Below, piece by piece: positions 31,610-43,710 of a stretch of DNA of 64,000 nucleotides (position 1 is its first letter; each line of letters begins with the position of its first letter). The notes beneath the pieces are model-generated. The model made no database searches and had not been told where the DNA came from. It saw only the letters and a program-made list of their open reading frames with translations. The DNA comes from Lolium rigidum (taxonomy: Eukaryota; Streptophyta; Magnoliopsida; Poales; Poaceae), in assembly GCF_022539505.1 (NCBI RefSeq), contig NC_061510.1:266547687-266611686 (forward strand), in the 5' to 3' direction. A program made the translations under genes and the position numbers.

Positions 31610-33624
31610 AATCTTGGTAGAAGTCAAGAAGGAGATCCAGAAGATGTTGGACGCCGGATTCATCAGGCCGTGCAGGTACGCTGAATGGATTTCCAATGTA
31701 GTACCTGTGGAGAAAAAGGACGGCCGATGGCGCGTGGCCATAGATTTTCGGAACCTCAACAGTGCCACTCCAAAGGATGAATATCCGATGCCAGTAGCGG
31801 AGACCCTGATCAATGCAGCTGCTGGTCACAAAATTTTAAGCTTCATGGATGGCAATGCCGGCTACAACCAAATTTTCATGGCTCCAGAAGATATACACAA
31901 GACCGCATTCAGAGTGCCAGGCTCGGTGGGCTTGTTTGAATATGTAGTCATGACGTTTGGGCTGAAGAATGCCGGCGCCACATATCAAAGAGCCATGAAT
32001 TACATTTTTCATGATTTAATCGGCAAATTGGTAGAAATTTACATTGACGACGTGGTAGTGAAGTCTGTTTCAACGAGCGGACATTTAGAAGATTTGCGAC
32101 ACGTCCTAGACCGAACGAGGAAATTCGGACTAAGAATGAATCCGAAAAAGTGTGCCTTTGGTGTGACGGCCGGTCAGTTCCTGGGTTTCTTGGTTCATGA
32201 ACGTGGAATTGAGATCGGCCTGAAAAGTCAAGAGGCAGTGCGAACGATGAAGCCACCCACCACGAAGAAGGAGCTCCAATGTCTCATCGGCAAAATTAAT
32301 TTCGTCAGAAGGTTTATCTCCAACTTGTTAGGAAGAATTGAGCCGTTCATGGGATTGGTTAAGATCAAGTCTGATGAGGAGTTTCGCTGGGGGGCAGAGC
32401 AACAACAGGTATTTGACGATATTAAGGAATACCTAACAAAGCCACCTGTGTTAGTTCCGCCGCAGCAAGACAGGCCGTTCTACATTTACTTATCAGTGGC
32501 TGACACGTCCATCGCATCGGTGGTGGTACAGGTTTATGATGGTCTGGAAAAAGTGGTTTTCTACCTCAGCAGAAGGATGTTGGATGCAGAAACAAGGTAC
32601 CATGAAATTGAGAAGTTATGCCTCTGTCTATTTTTTACCTGCACCAAGATCCAACACATCCTGCTGTCCGCAGAAATCATCGTCATATGCAAATCGGATG
32701 TCATCAAACATATGTTGTCGGCTCCTGTATTGAAAGGCCAACTTGGCAAATGGATGTTTGCATTATCGGAATTTGAGATCCGGTATCAACCTGCGAAAGC
32801 AGTTAAGGGACAAGCGTTAGCCGATCTTATAGCTGAAAGAATAAACACGGACGTATCAGCACTATCTGTGCGTACCTGGGCCATGTTCTTCGATGGATCT
32901 GTCTGCGAAAATGGTTGCGGCATCGGCGTGCTACTCGTGTCGCCTCGGGGGCAACATATTCCTTCTCTATCGAGTTGTCTATCCCCTGCACCAACAATGT
33001 TGCTGAGTATGAAGCGATCTGCAAGGGAATGAAGTTGCTCTTGGAAGCTGGGGTAGAAGCAGTGGAGATTTTTGGTGACTCCAAATTGGTGATCTCTCAA
33101 CTCACGGAGGAATATAAGTGCGAGAGCGAGTCACTCTTCCCATTATGGGTACAATGCCATGAGCTGATGGCACAATTCAGGTATATAAGCTTCAATTGGA
33201 TCCCAAGGTCGCAAAATACTGAGGCAAACGACCTCGCACAGACGGCGTCAGGATACGGGGATGTAGCGAGATGGAGCCGATTTTCAGGTGCAGTTCATGG
33301 AACCAGATGATTGGAGAGCCGATATCTTAAATTACTTGAAAGATCCGGCTCGGGGGGCACCTAAACGGGTAAGATACAGGGCCATGAAGTACGTACTGAT
33401 TGGCGATGACATGTTCTACAGGACATTGGAAGGATTGCTTCTCAAATGTTTGGGACCAGCCGAGTCCAATCGGCTCTTGCACGAGGTGCATGAAGGTGCT
33501 TGTGGAACTCACCAGTCGGCTCATAAGATGAAGTGGCTGATCAGGCGCTCGGGATTTTATTGGCCCACCATGCTGGAAGATTTTTTCCAGTATTATAAAG
33601 GGTGTCAAGCATGCCAGAGGTTTG
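31599..33624 (+). pseudogene. Element B pol, part 1: RT, RNase H, second RNase H, integrase zinc finger
   Basis: RT motifs: VPVEKKDGRWRVAIDFRNLN, MDGNAGYNQIFMA, FGLKNAGATYQRAMN, and active site YIDD (32040-32051). RNase H follows to about 32850. A second RNase H-like domain starts at FFDGSVCENGCGIGVLL (near 32885) and continues after a frameshift near 32950 with NVAEYEAICKGMKLLLEAG and GDSKLVISQL. A further shift lies near 33290. The integrase H2C2 finger (HEVHEGACGTH ... GCQACQRF) ends at 33624, where C is inserted. The frame resumes at 48853. The frameshifts make it non-functional. Confidence 0.9.
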
Positions 33625-34548
33625 TGATGAGGACATCCCATCTCTTGATACAGCCACTGTACCTACAGCCACACAATTACAAGGACCAATCACTCGAGCT
33701 CGTGCCAAACAACTTAACTATCAGGTACTTTCGTTTCTTGGAACTATTCCTCACATACATGAGAATATGATGCTGCCTAAATCAGATATGTTTGTTACTC
33801 TTAGGAATGATGGACCAAGCATGGATGAGGAGGACAAGCATTGGAGCATGATCACGCGTGGAGGAGATGGCAGCAAGCGTTTGAGGATTGAAGATGACGC
33901 CGCAAGTGGAGATTTCAGAACTTTGAAGCCACCATAAGAAGAGATGAAGACATGGACGAAATATAGAGTTTCCCACTTCATAATTTCGTCCATAGCATGT
34001 TATGGTGCTGCGTCACCTTTAGTTTTGGGCCAGGCCCATGTCATTTTCGCAGGAATTAAGTCAGCCACTTTTTAGAGTCCGTATTGAAGGGGGAAAGGCC
34101 TTCTAGGGTTTGGCTCGACCACCATACGTATGGTTGGCCGAAACCCCACCTTTTCGTCCTTTAAATACCCCCATAGCCGTCACGTTTAGACTGGGATTTT
34201 GATTAGACTAAAAGTTAGCCATTGCTGCAACTCTCGTGTACTTCTTTTGAGGCCAACGCCCGTAACAAGACCGACTATTCGGAATCCCACCTTATTCAAT
34301 AAAGCTTTCATCTTTCATCCGCAATATTCTGATTGCAATATTAGTTCTTACTTGTTCTCGATTTCAGGTAGGAATTAAGACCCTCGCTGGTCAGGCTGAT
34401 CGTGCATCCGCAAGATCAGTAACATTGTCCTAGCGATTGCATTGGCGCACGAGCTTTGCACGTGTAGTCGGATCGTCAAGCACGAACTCCACCAACAAAT
34501 CGACGCTATCATACTCTCATCGAAAGATCGGCCACCTTTGCCCTATCA
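33625..34548 (+). repeat. 5' LTR of element C
   Basis: 924 bp, nearly identical to the 3' LTR (one-base differences near 33660, 33775 and 34050, plus small changes near the end). TATA-like tttaaatacccc lies near 34160, and a polyadenylation-like aataaagctttcatc near 34299. Confidence 0.93.
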
Positions 34549-34550
34549 AG

Positions 34551-34560
34551 TGGTATCGGA
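34551..34560 (+). promoter_or_regulatory. Primer-binding site of element C
   Basis: tggtatcgga, two bases after the LTR. It matches the start of the plant initiator-Met tRNA-complementary site (TGGTATCAGAGC) apart from a missing A. The leader to 35771 is non-coding. It contains three copies of a 33-bp repeat (catatacttccgccactgcc, about 34857-34960) and an A20 run near 35157-35176. Confidence 0.75.
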
Positions 34561-35771
34561 TTTCAGGTTGCTCGGTGAGATTTTACTGTTTTCGTAGTGT
34601 AGATTGCATCTGCCATCATACCCAAAAACCACGAAAAAGCCAAAAATACTGTTAGGGTTTTTAGATCAAAGTCCCATAAACCCTCGCCACGTCTTGCATT
34701 GTCTTTTCAGTTTTGCATAGTTGAATTTGTGTCCGCATCTTCGTGTCGAGTTGCTGGTCTTAGCGTCTAGTTCCTTTAGAGTTTCGAGTTCCGGTCATAT
34801 TAGTCACGCCGCCGCCGCCACTCGCACCATACGCAGATCACCGCCACCACCACCACCATATACTTCCGCCACTGCCATATACACCCTGCCATATACTTCC
34901 GCCACTGCCATATACACCCTGCCATCTACTTCCGCCACTGCCATATACACCCTGCCACATACATCCGTATCCACCATATACCCTGTGTCCTACCGCGACA
35001 CGGATTCGTGTTGTTTCTCTGCCGCGACAGAGCTCGTGTAGAATTAGGTTTTATTGTTTTTCCTTCTCAGCTGTTACCTTCTAATATCATCTTGCGCTGC
35101 AGAAAAATTTCCGTGAGATAAGTTTCGGCCGCCAGTAAAGAATTGGAAGGAGAGCAAAAAAAAAAAAAAAAAAAATCTGGCTACATTGGTTTTTCACTTT
35201 GGCGATCACTTTTCGCCACTGGCCGTTATAGCGACATTTTTTGGCGCCTGCGCGCTTTCCGGAGCACCTCCGAAATTTCGACAAAAAATTTTCTGAGGCT
35301 ATACTGTTTTTAGACCTTGGGGATCAGTTTGAGACACTTGCCATCATAGTGATTTTTCACACCTCGCGTCGCCACCTCATCGCCACCTCATCGCTGCTAG
35401 TTGCTTGTGTGCCGCGCCGTGACCTCGCTCGTGTTCTAGGCTCGCGTCTCTAGTACGGTCTAGCCTAGGACCAAGCACGATACCGTTGTTGAGCATACTT
35501 TCAATATTGCATTGATGTTTTGACAATTGCTGTTTTGCTACCATATTAGCCTTCCTACAGCTCTACATATTGTCTCCACGTGCACTGTGTCGACACCTGG
35601 TAATCGCTTTGGCAATCTTTGGAGACGCTGATCCTTGCTGGTTGTTACATCACCTTCCTCCCGTTTGGTAAGAACTTGTAAGAGCTTTGTATTTTGCTTG
35701 ACGAATTGCGCGTGAACCACCATATTCCGTAGTTTGTAGGCATATACATTTGTGCTTGTTGTGTACTAACC

Positions 35772-38145
35772 ATGTCAGGACCAGTTGATCCGACCGCTGT
35801 TGACCCGGCCAAGATGACGCCTGAGCAGTTGCATGCTCACTTCACCCACCTTTTGGGCGGGCATGCTCGCGACACCGATGCGCGCATTGATGACGTGGAT
35901 GCCAAACTCACCGACGCGCTGGACAAACTGGATGGCCTCGAGGCAGCTTTCAACTCCAAGCTCGACGCCAAGTTCCAGGAGCTTTTGACTCGGTTGCCGC
36001 CGCCTCGCGCCAACGTGCAACGCCGCGCGCGCCGCGTTCCTCGTGCGGACGTTCCTGGAGGTACCGCTCCTGCTGCAGCAGCCGCAAATGACGCGCCTTC
36101 TGATGAAGGCTACGAAGATTATGAAGGGGACGCGGACGAGCAAGTAGATGAGAACGTACTGGAGGACGAGGAAGTCCAACAACCTGCACCTGGTCGTCCA
36201 CGGCAGCTGAACCGCCACGCTCGACCACCTCCACGCCCGGTACGTAATGATGATGATCATGTTGCTAAACTGAAGCTGAATATTCCGCCATTTGAGGGTA
36301 GATATAATCCCGATGCATATCTTACATGGGAATTGGAAGTAGAACAACGCTTTGCATGTTTAAAATACCCCGATCACTTGCGTGTTAGTGCTGCTACTTG
36401 TGAGTTCACAGATTTTGCATCTATTTGGTGGTCTGAATATTGTAGAACACATGCAGCAAATATTCCAACTACTTGGACTGGGTTAAAACTTGCTATGCGT
36501 ACTCGTTTTGTTCCTCCACATTATCAACGTGATTTGCTGAAAAAATTGTCTCGCTTAGAACAAGGAAAAAATTCTGTAGAAGACTATTATCAAGAATTGC
36601 AAACCGGCATGATTCGTCTGTGGTATTGTAGAGGATAATGAGGCTATGCTTGCTCGTTTCTTTGGTGGTTTGAATAAAGAGATTCAGCATATTTTAGATT
36701 ATAAGGAGTACAACACTATTACTCGCTTGTTTCATCTTGCTTGCAAAGCTGAACGTGAAGTGCAGGATCGTCAACCACCATGGAGAAGAACTAACGTTTC
36801 TGCAGGTCGTCCATCGTCGTGGTCTCCGCGACAATCAGCGCCACAATCTCGTGGTACTGCACCAGCACCTACTACCTCCAAGTACACCGCGCCCGCATCA
36901 CGAGCACCTCCCTGCCTCTACACCAACACCATCGGCTGGTCCTCCTCGGAGTTCATCTTCCATGGCCTCCACGGGAAGACGCGCGACATTCAATGTCGCA
37001 AATGCTTGGGATTTGGTTACATAGAGAGAGAATGCAGAACCAAGCGTGTGATGTTGGTGCGTGAAGATGGAGAATATGATTCTGCAAGTGACTTTGATGA
37101 AGATACATTGGCCCTTATTGCTGCACGTGATGGTGCCAACTCTGATTCTGAGAGAGAGATGGAGGTAATGGAAGGTGACACTGCTGATCAGTACAGGAGC
37201 TTAGTTGCACAGCGTGTGTTGAGCGTGCAATTGAGCAAAGCTGAGCATGATCAACGCCACAATCTGTTCCAAACAAGAGGTGTTGTAAAAGAGCGAGCTA
37301 TACGGATCATCATTGATGGAGGGAGTTGCAATAATCTGGCCAGCGTTGACATGGTGGAGAAGCTTTCTCTTCCTACAAGACAGCGCACACATCCATACTA
37401 CATACAATGGTTTGAGAGCTCTCGGAAGCTCAAGGTAACAAGAACTACACGTGTGCATTTTACTATTGGTACATATTCTGATTTTGTGGATTGTGATGTT
37501 GTACCTATGCAAGCTTGTTCTTTGTTACTTGGTAGACCTTGGCAATTTGATAGAGAATCTGTTCATAATGGTAAAACTAATCAGTATTCTCTTATGCATG
37601 ATGGAAAGAAAATTGGTCTCAAACCTATGACTCCTGAACAAATACTAAAAGATGATCTTGCTAGAGCTAGTAGAGTAAAAAACGAGGAGAAACTTAAGAG
37701 TGAGAATCGGATTGTTGCTGCAGATTTTGTTCCACATAAGACTAATACTAAATCTGATTCGAACCATGCTACTGAAATTCGTTTGAAAAATCCTTGTTTG
37801 CTTGCTAGCAAATCTGATATTGCTGAACTTGATGTGGAAACTACTCAATGCTATGCTATCATTTGCAAAGAAGTTCTGTTTTCATTTGAGGATATGCCTC
37901 CTTCTTTTCCACCTGCGGTTGCTAACCTTTTGCGGGAATTCATTGATGTGTTCCCACAAGATGTTCCCCCTGGACTACCACCTATCCGTGGCATAGAACA
38001 CCAGATTGACTTGATTCCAGGAGCGTCGCTGCCCAACCGTGCACCATACCGTACCAATCCTGAAGAGACGAAAGAGATTCAGCGACAAATTCAGGTTCTC
38101 CAAGATAAAGGTTACATTCGTGAGTCTCTTAGCCCATGTGCTGTT
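35772..38145 (+). pseudogene. Element C gag-protease and start of RT, interrupted by D2
   Basis: Gag begins MSGPVDPTAVDPAKMTPEQL. Its capsid-like part contains LNIPPFEGRYNPDAYLTWE and WWSEYCRTHAANIPTTW. One extra base near 36618 shifts the frame; reading continues at MLARFFGGLNKEIQHIL. The single zinc knuckle reads CRKCLGFGYIEREC, with Tyr where CCHC needs His. The protease has IIIDGGSCNNLAS. The lead-in to RT (DVFPQDVPPGLPPIRGIEHQIDL) ends at RESLSPCAV, 38145, where D2 begins. Continues at 45502. Confidence 0.92.
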
Positions 38146-39060
38146 TGATGAGGTCTAAGACCCCTTTTGTGGCCCGATCTTGCGGTTGACCCGAAATCCA
38201 AAGAGGGATGAGAGGGAGAGCGCGAAGAACACGATGAACACAAAGAACACGAGGAACTCACGCACGCACACCAACCCGATACAATCGATACTTACCCCCG
38301 TGGCTCGATGGACCACGCCAATAGAATCAACCCGGGAGAGACGCGCGGTAGAATCCCGGAGTGAGAGATCGGTGAGGGAGATGAATCTAGGAGTGGGAGA
38401 GAGAGTGGGTAGCACTAGAATCTCACACACCAAATCCAATCATCCAACAAGGGTAGCCTTGATACAAAGGGGAAGAAACCCTAGGGAGACAAAGCTCATC
38501 TTCATGTTTAAGCTATCATCTTGTCTAACCCTAATTGGGGGAGAGGGATGAGCTATATATAGGCCCAGATCCGTCCAGGGGTAAAAGGGGCATTACAATA
38601 AAGTATTGGTGACCATAGATGCTAAATAGACGGCTGGGATGAAGTCAACTCGGGAGGGGCCGGCAGTGCCGGTCAGGATCCGACGGCAGTGCCGGCCTGG
38701 GTCTTCGAGGCGTCATCAGCAGGTGGGGCCGGCAGTGCCGGCGTCTGGGGGCCGGCAGTGCCGGGGTGAGCAGGCCGGCAGTGCCGGCGTCCTGAGGCCG
38801 GCAGTGCCGGAGTGTTGAAGCAGGCGGCTGGTGCCCTTCTCCTCCTCCTTCTTCTTCTCTTCGTCTTCTTCTCTCTTCCTTGCACCATGGGAGTTCCTTC
38901 TCTCTTGGTCCTTGTCGACGTCGGCACCTTTACATATATGGCGGGGGTTTGTGTTGTTGGTCCACTTGGGGGACTCCTTGACCATGGTGTAGCGTCGACG
39001 ATAGGCGGGGCTGCACTTGACGGTCTTGAGGTGGAGGTGTCCGAAAGCCACCCCACATCA
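38146..39060 (-). repeat. 3' LTR of element D2
   Basis: Plus-strand ends tgatgaggtctaag ... ccaccccacatca. It contains at least seven ccggcagtgccgg-type motifs (about 38657-38815) and a TATA-like ctatatatagg near 38553. The last 44 codons of the D2 frame lie in this LTR. Confidence 0.93.
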
Positions 39061-42000
39061 TCCCCGCCCCTTGGGGAAGAGTCGTCCTCGACTCTTGTTC
39101 CTCCTCATCTCCATGATGTGGCGAGAGGTCCGAAATGATAGTTGCCCTTGTATCCTTAGGGATGTTCGTCGTGGTGCGGGCGTCCTTGTTGTAGTCCATG
39201 ACGGTTCTCCCATGAAGTTGTGGAGGGCAAAAGTCGCGGTGGAAGAAGAGCTTGGGGAAAAACAACTTGCAAATGGAAAGCTTGTGGATGCCAATTTGGT
39301 GGTCGGCGAACAAGAGGCTCTCAAGCAAATACGAAGCATCAAGTCGTTTCTCCAAGAGGCATTTGGCCAAAATGGGAACCAAAAGAGTGTCGATGTATCC
39401 AAAATGTGGTAGGGCAAAAATTTGTGCATGTAAGAGTTGTAAGGTGTCAAAAATGGGGATTGTGGTATTGTCCCAAACAAATGGAACAATCAAAAGGCAA
39501 GTATCGGCGGCAAAATTGTTATGTGCAATGGCAAAGCGATGGAGACTTTTAGCTTGGGAAAGTATGGTTGGCGTGAGCCAAGTATGGGTATCCTCAAGTG
39601 TCGAAGAATCCAATGCAAATGCCATAGGTGAAATGAGAAATCCGAAGAAGAGCAACTTTTTGTGTGACATGTGGCACAAGATGCATAAGGTGTCTCTCAC
39701 ATGTATGACATGGTCCTTGAGAATCTTGGAGTGTATGATGATATCATCAAGACATACAACAACCATTGTGCCAACAAGATGTGTCAAGATATGTTGCATA
39801 AGAAGCAAAAGAGGTGACGAGGCATTGGTCCAAACCGGAAGCTCGACAAGACAAGCCGGAAACACATGAGGGCGAAGGCGTTTGGGAACATACCCTTTGG
39901 CTTGAATCCCGTGGGTTGGATCATGTATCTCGTCCGTGTTGGGGTAGCTCTCAATTGCGCGTTTCGTGAGCTCATGCTCCGTAGCGGTGGAAGTTGTCAT
40001 GCGGGTACCTATACACACAATAGAGAGAACAAAAAGCGTGTGTGCATGGTAGAGGAACACATCATCCATCATGATGTTCCATGACTTGTGCACATCACCA
40101 TTAGTGTCAATCAAGATAGTATGAAATGCATGGCGATGGTGCATATGGCAAGAAGGTGCGTTCATGGCATGTGGTAACTCATGATCATCAAAAAGTGAGA
40201 AGGCTATGGGGGCCATCTCGTGGACAATGAAATAAGCATTCTTGCATACCAAGCATAAGAAAGAGCAATTGTTCGCAATCTTGGATGCAAGGATCATGGA
40301 ATAGTGTAAACATGTGGGGCAAAGCATGCGTAAGCTAATGTCATCCTTGTCATTATCATTGCAAGCAATACATGGTAAAGAGCAAGTGGTCGACATATTG
40401 CAAGCAATGGTGGAAAAATTTAAGCTCTCATAGCATGGCATGGTCATGTTATCACAAGCATTCACTTCCACATGATCAACAATGTTATCAAGCAAAGAAT
40501 CGCATGGGAAAATGAAAGTAGCATGTGACGTAGCAAATGTATCATCAAGATCATGCATGCACTCATAAGTCATCATGTCCACTAGTGGGATCATGGCATC
40601 ATCAACACCTATGTTGTTACCTTTGTAGGCCGACTCATGTGAAGTAGGTGTTGTGGAAGTAGGAGGATCCATGTGGTCGACATGTCCATCTTGGAGCAAG
40701 CATGGTGAGATATCATCATCTTCATGCACCATGTACATCGTCTCCATGAGCGGGAACTCGTCCTCCGTGGAACCTAGTGCAACATAAGAAGACACAAACG
40801 AGGGAGAGGTTAATATGTTAGCAAATACGGTGTCCTCCATGGACCTATCATCTACCTCTCTCAACTCACTTTGTGTATCACTCATGTCCTCCAAATGGAA
40901 GCACTCAAACTCACATATGGGGTGGAAGTCACTCAACTCACTATCACTCTCACTCAAGTGGGCTAAGTGGCTCTCATGCTCACATGGGATTGGTACCAAC
41001 TCATCAATGAAGCATAGGGGAGTAGGCTCGACTTTCTCATCTCCATGCGCCTCCTTGGTTGAAGGGAAATTCCCATGCTCAACCATCTCAACTCCATGCG
41101 CCTCCGTAGGTGAAGGGAGAATCCCATGCTCACCATGCTCAACTCCCTCGCCTCCTAAGTCGTCCTCAAGTGGTGGCATCTTGGAGACTTGTGTATTGAG
41201 CTTGTCGAAGTAGAGCTTCTTGGCGCTTGGCGTTGTGCATTGCCATGCCATGTGACCCTTTGCCTTGCACACCTCACATAGGAGATTGGGACATTCCCGT
41301 GGAGGGTGGCCTTGTTGCTTGCACTTGTAGCATCGGAGTCCATAGGCATGTGACGAGGTAGGGGCCATTGTGGTGGTGGCACAAGAGGTGGAAGTCGCCT
41401 CATGAGGAAGGTATGCGCGATGTGCACTTGCCGTCTTTGTAGTGGTGGACACCCTATGATGGTGTTTGTCGCCTTCATGTCGAGGCTCTCGTCGTCGTGC
41501 TTCATCACCATGTCTTGATGAGTGTCGTCGAAGATCCTTGGGGGATGTTGGTCGATGGCGATCATGAAGTGGCTTGTGGCGGTGAAGCTCATGTGGTGAC
41601 GTATGTCGATGTAGACCATGAGGTGGTAGTGGTCGACGACTATCATGAGATGGTGTGAGTCGATGACGGTCCTTGCCATGCCGAGATGATGGCTCATGCG
41701 ACTTGGCATGTTGCTTGCGGCGCCTTGTGGAGCTTGAAGAAGAGTGTCGATGACGCTCATGATGGGGGCGCTCTTGATGCTCCATATGGTGTACTTGAAG
41801 TCGACGATCTTGTGCATAAGCACTCTCATGGTGGCGCCTTGTGGAGCTCGTAGACGAGTGTCGATGACGATCATGATGAGGACGCTCTTGATGCTCCATA
41901 TGATGAACTCGCCGTAGATGATCATGTGCATAAGCACTCTCATGGTGGCGCCTCGTGGAGCTCGAAGAAGTGTGTCGATGGCGATCATTTTGGGGACGCT

Positions 42001-42427
42001 CTTGATGATCCATATGATGGTGCCATCGTGGAGGTCCTCTATCTTCATATGTAGCTCCATTGGCCAAGTAGGGGTACGTGGGAGCATCGTCGTTGCTCAT
42101 GGTGGAGTCGAGGAGAGGCTCGGTCACGGTGTCGATGTCGTAGGCGTGGCGTTGCTCCACCATGTCATCCATGCTTGGTGAGCCATTGTCGATGTAGAGC
42201 TCGTCGAAGTCGTCCGCAAGGTGGTGCTCCACCATGTCGTCCATGTCGATGATGCTTGAGGAGCCATGGTCGTTGTCGAGCTCCTCGATGTCGGACATGT
42301 CGATGATGCTTGCGGAGCCATAGTCGGAGTAGAGCTCCACATGTTCCTCCACATCCGCGGTGCTTGAAGAGGAATCCTCCTCGAAGTGCTCCGTGTACTC
42401 CTCCGTATCTTCATCTTCGCTATCCAT
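38930..42427 (-). CDS. Element D gag-like polyprotein with vestigial reverse transcriptase (1165 aa)
   Basis: Single open frame from Met 42427. Residues 1-110 are acidic with repeated MDDMVE blocks. From about 139 come 38-residue repeats (MDHQERPQ/MEHQERPHHDRHRH...RRHHESAYA), continuing as His/Arg/Ser-rich sequence to about 330. Residues 366-398 hold two CCHC knuckles (CYKCKQQGHPPREC, CEVCKAKGHMAWQC), expected to bind element RNA. An acidic linker follows. About 870-1005 is recognisable but decayed gypsy RT/connection (TNASSPLLLLMQHIL, MVVVCLDDIIIHSK, SLHRFAIAHNNF, VPFVWDNTTIPIFDTL). It lacks the conserved NLEKCTFC-like step, protease, RNase H and integrase. The frame crosses the polypurine tract and stops inside the 3' LTR. 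D1 is a frameshifted relative. Confidence 0.85.
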   Translation of the reverse strand: MDSEDEDTEEYTEHFEEDSSSSTADVEEHVELYSDYGSASIIDMSDIEELDNDHGSSSIIDMDDMVEHHLADDFDELYIDNGSPSMDDMVEQRHAYDIDTVTEPLLDSTMSNDDAPTYPYLANGATYEDRGPPRWHHHMDHQERPQNDRHRHTSSSSTRRHHESAYAHDHLRRVHHMEHQERPHHDRHRHSSTSSTRRHHESAYAQDRRLQVHHMEHQERPHHERHRHSSSSSTRRRKQHAKSHEPSSRHGKDRHRLTPSHDSRRPLPPHGLHRHTSPHELHRHKPLHDRHRPTSPKDLRRHSSRHGDEARRREPRHEGDKHHHRVSTTTKTASAHRAYLPHEATSTSCATTTMAPTSSHAYGLRCYKCKQQGHPPRECPNLLCEVCKAKGHMAWQCTTPSAKKLYFDKLNTQVSKMPPLEDDLGGEGVEHGEHGILPSPTEAHGVEMVEHGNFPSTKEAHGDEKVEPTPLCFIDELVPIPCEHESHLAHLSESDSELSDFHPICEFECFHLEDMSDTQSELREVDDRSMEDTVFANILTSPSFVSSYVALGSTEDEFPLMETMYMVHEDDDISPCLLQDGHVDHMDPPTSTTPTSHESAYKGNNIGVDDAMIPLVDMMTYECMHDLDDTFATSHATFIFPCDSLLDNIVDHVEVNACDNMTMPCYESLNFSTIACNMSTTCSLPCIACNDNDKDDISLRMLCPTCLHYSMILASKIANNCSFLCLVCKNAYFIVHEMAPIAFSLFDDHELPHAMNAPSCHMHHRHAFHTILIDTNGDVHKSWNIMMDDVFLYHAHTLFVLSIVCIGTRMTTSTATEHELTKRAIESYPNTDEIHDPTHGIQAKGYVPKRLRPHVFPACLVELPVWTNASSPLLLLMQHILTHLVGTMVVVCLDDIIIHSKILKDHVIHVRDTLCILCHMSHKKLLFFGFLISPMAFALDSSTLEDTHTWLTPTILSQAKSLHRFAIAHNNFAADTCLLIVPFVWDNTTIPIFDTLQLLHAQIFALPHFGYIDTLLVPILAKCLLEKRLDASYLLESLLFADHQIGIHKLSICKLFFPKLFFHRDFCPPQLHGRTVMDYNKDARTTTNIPKDTRATIISDLSPHHGDEEEQESRTTLPQGAGMMWGGFRTPPPQDRQVQPRLSSTLHHGQGVPQVDQQHKPPPYM
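39061..39072 (-). promoter_or_regulatory. Polypurine tract of element D2
   Basis: On the minus strand AAGGGGCGGGGA immediately precedes the 3' LTR, the position where plus-strand DNA synthesis is primed. It lies inside the open frame (codons around SRTTLPQGAGMM). Confidence 0.8.
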
Positions 42428-43710
42428 GTTAGCACGATGGTATCTATATGGTGTATGTTAGTGGAAGAACACTACCTCGCAATCTTACCGTGGTATGACA
42501 AGATTGAGGTGATCCAACAAACCGAGAGTTAGAACAATTGTATCGGGCACTCACACAAAGACACACGCAAAAGCTAGCAAATATGGTGGTAGGTGAGTGT
42601 GGTGGAAAGCCAAAAGACGAAATCCGAAATCAAGTTTGTTGTTAAGAGTGGGTGAAGTCCAACGAAATTAAATGTCCAAATGGTGATCACGAAAACACGG
42701 AAAAGTTGTGGAACACACACACGAGATAAGCGGGGTTAGTGCAACCAAAAGTGAGCGGAAAAGTGTATGAAGCCCTTAAGCAAGGGTGCTCGATGTCACA
42801 CTAACACAAGAAGAGATCAAAGCTTTGGTTGCAACGAAGAGACAACAAGATTTGCACGCGGCCTCTCTTCTCGTTTTCTCTCTTTTGCTTAAAAGTTTTT
42901 CCCTCTTTTGTATTTGGTGGCACTTGCACTCTTTTGTATCTATGGTGGCGCTTTGTACACTTTGGTATGTATGATGGCACTATGCACACTTGTGCTCTTT
43001 TTGTATTTTGGCGGCTTTTTCTCGCACTATGTTAGCGTTAGCTCGCTTTTGCTATCTTGCCACACGAGTTTTGCTTAGAAGCTTTACTCCACACGACACA
43101 CACACCTCACAATCGGGGCCACGTGCAATGTCTCGCAACACTCGATAAGCAATGCTCGATAGGATAGATCGCAAAGGAAGAGGGGCTACAAGGTGGGGAG
43201 CAAGTTATACCTATATGAAAATGTTAGGCGGTGTCGGAACACACAACTTGCGATGATGGCGGCGACGGTGTCGTAGTTGCACCGGAGTCCGGGGTGCCGA
43301 AGGTGTCGCCGCGGTGTTGATGTAGACGCGGAAGCTTGTTGGACAAACCTTGCACTCCGAAACGGAAACCGGGCAAATTAAGTCAATGCCCGAAAATTTG
43401 GGTCGCGGCGAGCGATCGAAGGTGTCAAAATTTCGGAGTCGGAAAATTTCGGAAATGGTGTCTAAATTAGAGTCAAAATGAAAAGGGATAACTGTGAAAG
43501 TTTGGAGTCAAACGGGCGCCGGAAAGTTGTCAAAATTTGGGGCAAAAAGATGGGTCAGAATTAGACGAAACTTGAGCAGCACATGCGCAGAAGTATACAG
43601 GGGCGGCAGTGCCGGTATTTTTCCAGCGGCAGTGCCGTGGTGCTGCAGCCGGTAGTGCCGGTCAGATCGGCCCGGCAGTGCCGGTTCAGAATTTTCTTGC
43701 GCGAGTGGAG

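Noticed and set aside
38146..39060. The D2 LTRs as two independent solo LTRs
   Set aside because: The CTGTT duplication flanks the outer ends only, and primer site and polypurine tract lie at the correct inner ends.
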